A stretch of 19,549 bases of DNA, taken from the NCBI GenBank assembly GCA_023253495.1, contig JALRGF010000265.1, forward strand, positions 1-19,549, read 5' to 3'. Positions 14,045 through 19,549 of the stretch are shown here, piece by piece. The stretch's first letter is position 1, and each line of letters opens with the position of its first letter. The stretch comes from Verrucomicrobiales bacterium (lineage in GTDB: Bacteria > Verrucomicrobiota > Verrucomicrobiia > Verrucomicrobiales > V1-33). Position numbers and translations under genes: made by a program. A model generated the notes under the pieces. It had not been told where the DNA came from. It saw only the letters and a list, made by a program, of their open reading frames with translations, and searched no databases.

Positions 14045-15565
14045 ATGGCTCACCTCATCGGCATCGACATCGGCACCCAGGGGGTCAAGGCGGCGGTGTA
14101 TTCGACCGACGGCGAGTGCCTGGCGGACGCCTTCGAGCCGTCCCAACCCCGCCGGCCGGCACCGGGAACGGTCGAGGAAGATCCGGAATTCCAGGTGGCT
14201 TCCACCTGCCGCCTGATCCGTGAATGTGTCGGCCGCACCGGGGCCGGCGAGGTCGCGGCGGTCGCCGTCGCCGGCCAGATGGCCGGAGTGATCGGGATCG
14301 GGAGCGACGGGCGGGCCGTGACGCCGTACGACTCGTGGCTCGACACGCGTTGCGCGCCGCAGATCCGCCGGCTGCAGGAGGCGGCGGGCGAAGCCGTGCT
14401 GCGGGCGACCGGCAATGCCCCGAGCTTCAACCACGGCCCGAAAATCCTGTGGTGGAAAGAGGAGCGGCCGGCCGGGTACGCGACGATCGCCACCTTCGTC
14501 CAGCCGGGTGCCTACACCGCCATGCGCCTCTGCGGAATGGGATCGGAAAAGGCATTCATCGACTCCACCTACCTGCATTTCTCCGGGTTTGCCGACAGCC
14601 GCGCGCGCCGCTGGGACCCGGACCTGTGCCGCGCCTTCGGCGTGGCCCCGGAAAAACTGCCGCGCATCGTTGAACCGACCGAGCGCATCGGCGCGCTCAA
14701 CGCCGCGGCCGCCGCCGCCACCGGCCTGCGTGCCGGGACTCCGGTGGTTGCCGGCTGTGGTGACACCGCGGCCAGTTTCCTCGCCTGCGGGGCGACCGCG
14801 CCCGGCCTCTGCGTCGATGTGGCAGGCACCGCTTCCGTCTTTGCGGCGACTACCGGCGCCTTTGCTCCCGACTTTCAGGGCGGCACGCTCGGATGCGGTC
14901 CGTCGGCCACCCCCGGCCTCTGGCACCCGTACGCGTACATCAACGGCGGCGGGCTGAACCTCGAATGGTTCCGCCGTGAACTGGGCGGCGCAGCCGGGGA
15001 CGACGGGGGACTGGAGGCGCTCGACGCGCTCGCCGCCCGGGTTCCGCCGTCCGACACCCTGCCGCTTTTTATCCCGCACCTCGGCGGCCGGGTCTCGCCG
15101 GGGTGGCCGTTGCTGCGCGGGTCGTGGGCCGGCCTGAGCTGGGACCACGGCCGCGCCGAAATGTTCCGCGCCCTGCTCGAATCGGTCGCGCTCGAATACG
15201 CGCTCTACCAGCGCGCGCTGCGCCGGCTCCTGCCCGACGCCGTCTTCACCGAACTGCGCATCACCGGCGGCGGCGAAAAAAGCGCCCTGTGGAACCAGCT
15301 GAAGGCCGATGTCCTCCAGCTGCCGATCGTGCAGATCGACCGCGGCGGCGGTGCCCCGATGGGAGCCGCCATGGTCGCCGGCGTGGGGGCCGGCGTGCTC
15401 CCCGGCCTGCCTGAATCCGCCGCCCGCTGGGTGCGCCTCGGCCGGCGCTTCGAGCCGGACCCGTCCCACGCCACCCTGTACCAACACCGCCTGCACCAGT
15501 ACGAATCCCTGCTCCAGCACCTCCACGAATGGTCCGCCGCTGCGGATTCAACGCCTGCAGCCTGA
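14045..15565 (+). CDS. FGGY-family carbohydrate kinase (xylulokinase-like)
   Basis: 506 residues, typical for the family (about 490-520). Domain 1 begins IGIDIGTQGVKAAVYS (5-20), the phosphate-binding loop. GQMAG (77-81) and SWLDTR (97-102, with the family W-x-D-x-R) follow. The catalytic-base region is VVAGCGDTAASF (D240), followed by DVAGTAS (258-264) for the ATP domain and ITGGGEKSALWNQLKADVLQLP near the C-terminus. FGGY kinases phosphorylate ketoses, polyols or related sugars with ATP. The sequence is closest in style to xylulokinase-type members, but substrate residues cannot be assigned. It is the metabolic commitment step of the cassette, between the dehydrogenase and the AroE-like protein. 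No Shine-Dalgarno precedes the ATG. Confidence 0.9.
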   Translation: MAHLIGIDIGTQGVKAAVYSTDGECLADAFEPSQPRRPAPGTVEEDPEFQVASTCRLIRECVGRTGAGEVAAVAVAGQMAGVIGIGSDGRAVTPYDSWLDTRCAPQIRRLQEAAGEAVLRATGNAPSFNHGPKILWWKEERPAGYATIATFVQPGAYTAMRLCGMGSEKAFIDSTYLHFSGFADSRARRWDPDLCRAFGVAPEKLPRIVEPTERIGALNAAAAAATGLRAGTPVVAGCGDTAASFLACGATAPGLCVDVAGTASVFAATTGAFAPDFQGGTLGCGPSATPGLWHPYAYINGGGLNLEWFRRELGGAAGDDGGLEALDALAARVPPSDTLPLFIPHLGGRVSPGWPLLRGSWAGLSWDHGRAEMFRALLESVALEYALYQRALRRLLPDAVFTELRITGGGEKSALWNQLKADVLQLPIVQIDRGGGAPMGAAMVAGVGAGVLPGLPESAARWVRLGRRFEPDPSHATLYQHRLHQYESLLQHLHEWSAAADSTPAA

Positions 15566-15594
15566 ATACCTGCAATCTGAACGCCCGCCACCCC

Positions 15595-16539
15595 ATGCCC
15601 CTCGCCCCATCCACCGTCCCCACCATGATCTTCATCGGGGTCACCACCGGTCAGTCGTCGATCAACCGCATCTTCCCGCGTTGGGCGCAGGCACTCGGCC
15701 TCGGCGAATGCGCCCTCCGCGGGCTGGACTTCAAGCTGCATGACGCACCGGAGCGCTACCGCGAGGCGGTCGATGCCATCAAACGCGACCCGCTGACCCG
15801 CGGCGCGCTGGTCACCACGCACAAAATCGACCTGTGCTCGGCCTGCCGCGACCAGTTTGACCACCTTGATCCGCTTTCGGCGTCCATGGGGGAAATCAGC
15901 AGCATTTACAAGCGCGGCGAGGCGCTGCACGGGCGGGCGGTCGACCCATGGACGGTCGGTCTCTCGCTCAACGCGTTTCTGCCGCCGGACCACTGGCGCC
16001 GCACCGGCGCGGAAGTCTTCATTCTCGGGGCCGGGGGCTCGGCGGTGGCCCTCGCGTGGCACCTGTCGAAAGCCGATCACGGCCCGGACCGGCCGTCCCG
16101 CATCCACGTCGCCAACCGCAGCCAGCCGCGGCTCGACCACTTGCGCGCGCTGCATGCCGCGTGGCCCGGGGCCACCCCGCTCTCGTGTCATCTGGTCCCG
16201 CGTCCGGAGCAGGCCGACGCGCTGGTATCGACGTTGCCGCCGGGCTCGCTGGTGGTCAATGCCACCGGGCTGGGCAAGGATGCGCCGGGCTCGCCGTTGA
16301 CCGGGGCCGCGGAGTTCCCTGAACACGGGCTGGTCTGGGAATTCAACTACCGCGGCAACCTCGTGTTCCTCGACCAGGCGCGCGCCCGGCAGACCGCCCG
16401 CCACCTGCATATTGAAGATGGCTGGACATATTTCCTGCACGGCTGGACCCAGGTCATCGCCGATGTTTTTGACATCGCGATTCCGTCAAGCGGCCCCCTC
16501 TTTGAGCAACTCTCGACCCTCGCCGCCACCACCCGCTGA
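15595..16539 (+). CDS. Divergent shikimate/quinate dehydrogenase-like (AroE-fold) oxidoreductase
   Basis: 314 residues from the ATG at 15595. An ATG at 15625 (MIFIGVTTG) is an equally plausible start. The frame also extends back to 15529, over the kinase end, which is unlikely. The C-terminal cofactor domain is recognisable: GAGGSA (145-150), ANRSQPR (173-179, like the NADP-selective NRT/NRS of AroE) and NATGLG (222-227). The substrate domain departs from AroE: the usual NVTxPxK reads VTTHK (73-77), and the NTD motif survives only as VDPW (D117). The ending DGWTYFLHGWTQ resembles the AroE C-terminal Gln region. Aromatic biosynthesis seems unlikely given its place inside a sugar operon. It probably reduces or oxidises a cyclic or linear polyhydroxy substrate. 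Confidence 0.75.
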   Translation: MPLAPSTVPTMIFIGVTTGQSSINRIFPRWAQALGLGECALRGLDFKLHDAPERYREAVDAIKRDPLTRGALVTTHKIDLCSACRDQFDHLDPLSASMGEISSIYKRGEALHGRAVDPWTVGLSLNAFLPPDHWRRTGAEVFILGAGGSAVALAWHLSKADHGPDRPSRIHVANRSQPRLDHLRALHAAWPGATPLSCHLVPRPEQADALVSTLPPGSLVVNATGLGKDAPGSPLTGAAEFPEHGLVWEFNYRGNLVFLDQARARQTARHLHIEDGWTYFLHGWTQVIADVFDIAIPSSGPLFEQLSTLAATTR

Positions 16540-16554
16540 CCGCCACGCCCCGCC

Positions 16555-17133
16555 ATGAGCTTTCCCCTCGTCCCCGGCACCACCTTGATTGAGCCATTCG
16601 CTGTCGAGTTCGACCTCGCCGCCGGCCTGATGAAAAACCCGCAGAGCCATCTGGTGCGCCGCGCGTCCGCCATGCGCGGCCACTACCGCGACGCCGCCGC
16701 CTTCGAGGCCCTGGTGGCCGACGGAGATCCCGTGCATTACGAGGTGTTCGAGACGCCGGTGCCGCATGAGGACGGGCACCTGATGTACTGCCTGAGCGAC
16801 CTGCGGCCCGGCTGCGTCGGCGACGAGTGCTTCATGACCAAGGGGCATTACCACACTCGCCTGAATACCGGGGAGATCTACCTCGCCCTGCGCGGCCGCG
16901 GCTACATGATGATGAAGACACCGGACGGCCAGTGCCGGTACGAGGCCTTCGCGCCCGGCCGCATGGTCTATGTGCCGCCCTACTGGGGCCACCGCAGCAT
17001 CAATACCGGCGATGAACCGCTGGTCTCGTTCTGCGTTTACCCCGCCGATGCCGGCCACAATTACGGTGACATCGAACGCGAAGGGTTTCCCAGACGTGTC
17101 TTCCGGCGCGGCGACCGCATCGTCGTCGAATAA
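16555..17133 (+). CDS. Archaeal-type cupin glucose-6-phosphate isomerase family
   Basis: 192 residues, close to the ~190 of the Pyrococcus/Thermococcus cupin-type phosphoglucose isomerases. The core is FMTKGHYHTRLNTGEIYLA with metal ligands H98, H100 and E107, and the fourth in YWGHRSIN (H146). The C-terminal signature YPADAGHNYGDI is also shared with the archaeal enzymes. The family isomerises glucose-6-phosphate and fructose-6-phosphate using a bound metal, unlike the ordinary PGI. It lies 15 bases after the AroE-like gene and two bases before the hydroxyacid dehydrogenase, so it is firmly in the operon. It probably isomerises the phosphorylated product of the FGGY kinase or a related keto sugar. 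The true substrate need not be glucose-6-phosphate. An assignment as pgiA would be only by family. Confidence 0.87.
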   Translation: MSFPLVPGTTLIEPFAVEFDLAAGLMKNPQSHLVRRASAMRGHYRDAAAFEALVADGDPVHYEVFETPVPHEDGHLMYCLSDLRPGCVGDECFMTKGHYHTRLNTGEIYLALRGRGYMMMKTPDGQCRYEAFAPGRMVYVPPYWGHRSINTGDEPLVSFCVYPADAGHNYGDIEREGFPRRVFRRGDRIVVE

Positions 17134-17135
17134 CC

Positions 17136-18089
17136 ATGACCCGCCAGATCCTCGTCACCCCGCGCTCGGTCACCCGCCACGGCCACCCGTCGCTTGAGCG
17201 CCTCCGCCACGCCGGCTGGCACATCGTCCTCGGCCCCGCCGGCCGCCAGCCGGACGAAGACGAACTCATCACCCTGCTCTCCGGGTGCGCCGGATACCTC
17301 GCCGGCGTGGAACCGGTCACCCGCCGCGTGCTTGAGGCCGCCCGCGGACTGCGCGTCATCAGTCGCAATGGCACCGGCGTCGACGCCATCGACCTGCCCG
17401 CCGCCGCCCGCCTTGGGATCACCGTGGTCCGCGCCGAGGGAGCCAACGCCCGCGGCGTGGCCGAACTCACCCTCGCCCAGATGCTCGCCCTCGCACGCCA
17501 CCTCGCCGCCGCCGACGCCACCCTCAAAGCCGGCAGATGGTCGCGCCCGCCCGCCGGTATCGAACTCGATGGCCGCACCCTCGGGATCATCGGCTGCGGC
17601 CGCGTCGGCCGGATCGTGGCCCGCCTCGCCCTCGCCTTCGGCATGAACGTGCTCGCCTTTGACCCCGCGCCCCCAAGCGACTTCGCGCCCGGCCCGGGAT
17701 TCCGGTTTGCCGGGTTCGACGACGTGCTCGCCGCTGCTGATTGCCTCAGCCTGCATTGCCCGCCGACCGCCGACGGTCGCCCGCTCCTGGATGCCGGCGC
17801 GATCGCCCGCCTGAAACCGGGCACGCTCCTGATCAACGCTGCCCGCCACGACCTCGTCGACCCTGAGGCCGTGCTCGACGCGCTCGACCGCGGGCACCTC
17901 GCCGGTCTGGCCATCGACGTCTTCGATACCGAACCGCCGACCGACCGCCGACTGGCCGACCACCCTCGGGTGCTGGCCACACCGCACCTTGGCGGTTACA
18001 CCCGCGAAAGTATCGACCGCGCCATGGAAACGGCCGTCGACAACCTGCTGGCCGCCCTTGCCGCCGCGGACGATCCGCCGCGGGCGTGA
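17136..18089 (+). CDS. D-isomer-specific 2-hydroxyacid dehydrogenase (SerA/phosphoglycerate-dehydrogenase-like)
   Basis: 317 residues, the length of short SerA-like enzymes without ACT domains. Features are SRNGTGVDAID (76-86), the Rossmann motif GIIGCGRVGRIV (150-161), LKPGTLLINAARHDLVD (226-242; R237), DVFDTEPP (261-268; E266) and TPHLGGYT (282-289; H284). These give the catalytic Arg-Glu-His triad. The glycine usually following the arginine is His here. The family reduces 2-keto acids or oxidises 2-hydroxyacids with NAD(P). It starts two bases after the cupin isomerase stop and is the last gene of the cassette. A role in oxidising a sugar-acid intermediate fits its neighbours better than serine biosynthesis, but that is inference. 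Confidence 0.9.
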   Translation: MTRQILVTPRSVTRHGHPSLERLRHAGWHIVLGPAGRQPDEDELITLLSGCAGYLAGVEPVTRRVLEAARGLRVISRNGTGVDAIDLPAAARLGITVVRAEGANARGVAELTLAQMLALARHLAAADATLKAGRWSRPPAGIELDGRTLGIIGCGRVGRIVARLALAFGMNVLAFDPAPPSDFAPGPGFRFAGFDDVLAAADCLSLHCPPTADGRPLLDAGAIARLKPGTLLINAARHDLVDPEAVLDALDRGHLAGLAIDVFDTEPPTDRRLADHPRVLATPHLGGYTRESIDRAMETAVDNLLAALAAADDPPRA

Positions 18090-18223
18090 TTGTATAAGTT
18101 CTTTGCTGCCGTGTGTAATGCCACGCCGGCCTTGGTTTGTTAGCTTTTTACGGTCGCTCGTCGTCCCCGGCGGAAATCCCCCCGCCATGTCCGTCGCACC
18201 ACACCCCTGAACCGACCGTCGCC
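18090..18223 (+). promoter_or_regulatory. Promoter region of the calcium-repeat secreted protein
   Basis: 134 bases between the hydroxyacid dehydrogenase and the next CDS. Immediately after the TGA lies the AT-rich motif at 18091, then a TTTGTTAGCTTTTTAC tract at about 18136-18151. No stem followed by a T-run is evident, so transcription of the cassette may continue through. No Shine-Dalgarno precedes the ATG at 18224. Confidence 0.45.
18091..18106 (+). promoter_or_regulatory. AT-rich motif TGTATAAGTTCTTTGC, copy 2
   Basis: 14 of 16 bases identical to the element at 11681-11696, and likewise placed before a plus-strand gene, here about 118 bases before the ATG. The longer distance than at copy 1 makes a simple -10 less certain. 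Confidence 0.45.
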
Positions 18224-19453
18224 ATGATCCCGATTCCGCGTGCCTCCATCTCTCTCGTCCTCGGCCTGCTCGCCACCCTGCCGCTCCGCTCCGAGGTCGT
18301 ACTCATCGACGAAACCAACGCCACCCTCGCCGTCAGCCAGGTCGAGGAAGGCGGTGACACCACCGACAACCCGGACGTCGTCGAAGGTATCAGCGTCGGA
18401 CCGCTGCTGACCTACACCGAAACCGGGACCAACGACTACGGATGCTGCGGCGGTCGCGACGGAACCTACGGCGCCGCCAATCTCAACGACGGGGACATCG
18501 GCCCCGGCGTGCCCTCCGACGGCACCTACGCCATCCCCACCTCCGGCGACGCCATGGTCGAAATCACCTTCGACGCCGGCACCACCGCCGTCGGCGGTAT
18601 CGCCATCTACAACGGCTACGGCAACCGCGACGACGGCACCTACACGCTCCGCGACGGCGCAGGCACCCTGATCGCCTCATGGACGCTCTCCGGTACGCCC
18701 GGCGGCACCAACAACGGCATGGATTCCTTTTACCTCAGTTTCAAAACTCCGGTCACCACCAACCGCCTCATCATCGATGGTCAGGTCGGCGACTGCTGCG
18801 GCACCGCCAGCTTTCGCGAAATCCAGGTCTTCGGGCCGTCGACCGACACCGACGGCGACGGCATACCGGACGCCTACGAGGTTTCCAACGGTCTGAATCC
18901 TTCGGTCAATGACGCGGCCGGCGACCTCGATGGCGACGGCCTGACCAACCTGCAGGAATACCAGCGCGGCACCGCCGCCAACCGTCCCGACACCGATGAG
19001 GACGGCCTCAGCGACTTCGTCGAAACCAACACCGGCACCTACGTCAGCGCCACCAACACCGGTACGCACCCGCTCAAGCCGGACACCGATGGCGACCAAT
19101 TGCTCGACGGCGTGGAAACCCGCACCGGTATCTACCTCGGCCCCGCCAACACCGGCAGTGACCCGTTCACCGTCGACAGCGACGCCGACGGATTCACCGA
19201 TGGCGTCGAGGTCGCCGCCGGTTTCAACCCGAACCAGGCGGCCAGCACTCCGGTCGACACCTCGGCCATCCGCCTCGCCATTGAGTTCCAGTTCTTCCCG
19301 GCTCCCGGGGTCAGCTACCGCATCGAAGGGTCCGTCGACCTCCAGCAGTGGTCGGTCCTCGAGGCGAATGTCACCGGCAACGGGTCCCGCATCAGCCGGT
19401 TCTACTCGACCGAAAACCAGCCGGCCCGCCACTTCCGCGCCGTCCGCAACTGA
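18224..19453 (+). CDS. Secreted discoidin-like protein with five calcium-binding TSP3-like repeats
   Basis: 409 residues from the ATG at 18224; the frame opens at 18137, but MIPIPRASISLVLGLLATLP is a clear signal peptide. Residues about 25-205 form a beta-rich, discoidin/F5-8C-like carbohydrate-binding domain ending FREIQVFGPS, with two vicinal cysteine pairs (GCCGG at 73-77 and DCCG at 190-193). Five calcium-binding loops follow: DTDGDGIPDAYE, DLDGDGLTNLQEY, DTDEDGLSDFVE, DTDGDQLLDGVE and DSDADGFTDGVE (208-329), as in thrombospondin type 3 repeats. The last about 60 residues are a beta domain ending ARHFRAVRN, like the end of the 1245-residue protein. It is probably a secreted or surface carbohydrate-binding protein. 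No enzymatic residues are recognised. Confidence 0.85.
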   Translation: MIPIPRASISLVLGLLATLPLRSEVVLIDETNATLAVSQVEEGGDTTDNPDVVEGISVGPLLTYTETGTNDYGCCGGRDGTYGAANLNDGDIGPGVPSDGTYAIPTSGDAMVEITFDAGTTAVGGIAIYNGYGNRDDGTYTLRDGAGTLIASWTLSGTPGGTNNGMDSFYLSFKTPVTTNRLIIDGQVGDCCGTASFREIQVFGPSTDTDGDGIPDAYEVSNGLNPSVNDAAGDLDGDGLTNLQEYQRGTAANRPDTDEDGLSDFVETNTGTYVSATNTGTHPLKPDTDGDQLLDGVETRTGIYLGPANTGSDPFTVDSDADGFTDGVEVAAGFNPNQAASTPVDTSAIRLAIEFQFFPAPGVSYRIEGSVDLQQWSVLEANVTGNGSRISRFYSTENQPARHFRAVRN

Positions 19454-19549
19454 GCCATCCACCCCGCCTCCCGCACCCGCCGCGGTACTCACCACCCACC
19501 TGATTCGTCCCCAACCACCACCACCACCAGAACCATGCACCACACCCCG
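19454..19549 (+). other. Right-edge non-coding tail with CCA repeat and possible next start
   Basis: A C-rich, purine-poor tail with a short CCA run at about 19514-19528. An ATG at 19535 (MHHTP) could be the first codon of the next gene, but only five codons are visible and no Shine-Dalgarno is present, so it is not called as a CDS. No terminator is seen after the stop at 19453. Confidence 0.35.

Noticed and set aside
13790..16440. Long minus-strand frames (578 and 411 codons) opposite the kinase and AroE-like genes
   Set aside because: They are mirror frames of conserved plus-strand enzymes, with Arg/Gly/Ala-biased composition and no recognisable motif.
17000..18188. Minus-strand frames (326 and 375 codons) opposite the 2-hydroxyacid dehydrogenase
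   Set aside because: The plus strand carries the full Arg-Glu-His catalytic set and Rossmann motif; the opposite frames have none.
19514..19528. CCA trinucleotide run as a functional repeat or CRISPR-like element
   Set aside because: It is only a short simple-sequence tract; no CRISPR array, tRNA, rRNA, insertion sequence or attachment site was seen in the window.
18677..19543. Minus-strand Gly/Val-rich frame of 288 codons with repeated GVGxxxxxAGVG-like phrases
   Set aside because: The periodicity is the reverse complement of the calcium-loop repeats of the secreted protein.

Overview
This is a GC-rich bacterial window, most likely from a Verrucomicrobiota member (PVC superphylum, possibly Opitutales-like). 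Four things point there: a PVC-type secreted sugar-dehydrogenase-like propeller with an N-terminal signal peptide; a PEP-CTERM protein; secreted proteins ending in an aromatic/Arg C-terminal tail (FFRVRR, HFRAVRN); and several Tat-exported twin-arginine enzymes. Almost no start codon has a Shine-Dalgarno sequence. Taxonomy is inferred from protein style, not from a marker gene.

Left part (1-11458, all minus strand), in transcription order from right to left. It holds an AraC-family regulator (11458-10613), a PEP-CTERM secreted protein (10498-9716) closed by a clear intrinsic terminator (9715-9685), and a 1245-residue secreted multidomain protein (9448-5711) with two copies of a beta-solenoid-like module. 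These are followed by a tightly packed run: a Tat-exported TolB-like propeller (5655-4258), a Tat-exported amidohydrolase (4236-3127), a beta-hydroxyacid dehydrogenase (3103-2222), an MFS transporter (2225-975, ATGA overlap) and a PVC-type propeller dehydrogenase running off the left edge (961-<1). The last five look like one transcription unit for exporting, processing, importing and oxidising a small carbohydrate- or acid-like substrate.

Right part (11743-18089, plus strand). Divergent from the AraC gene lies a sugar-metabolism cassette: a Gfo/Idh/MocA oxidoreductase, a zinc-type alcohol/polyol dehydrogenase lacking the structural-zinc cysteines, an FGGY carbohydrate kinase, a strongly divergent shikimate-dehydrogenase-like (AroE-fold) protein, an archaeal-type cupin phosphoglucose isomerase and a D-2-hydroxyacid dehydrogenase. 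The gene set suggests that a sugar or polyol is oxidised, phosphorylated and isomerised by an uncommon route under control of the adjacent AraC protein. The substrate cannot be read from sequence. No transporter lies in this cassette.

Right edge (18224-19549, plus strand). A secreted discoidin-like protein with five calcium-binding thrombospondin-type-3-like repeats, then a short non-coding tail. A 16-base AT-rich motif upstream of the cassette (11681) is repeated almost exactly upstream of this gene (18091), hinting at shared regulation.
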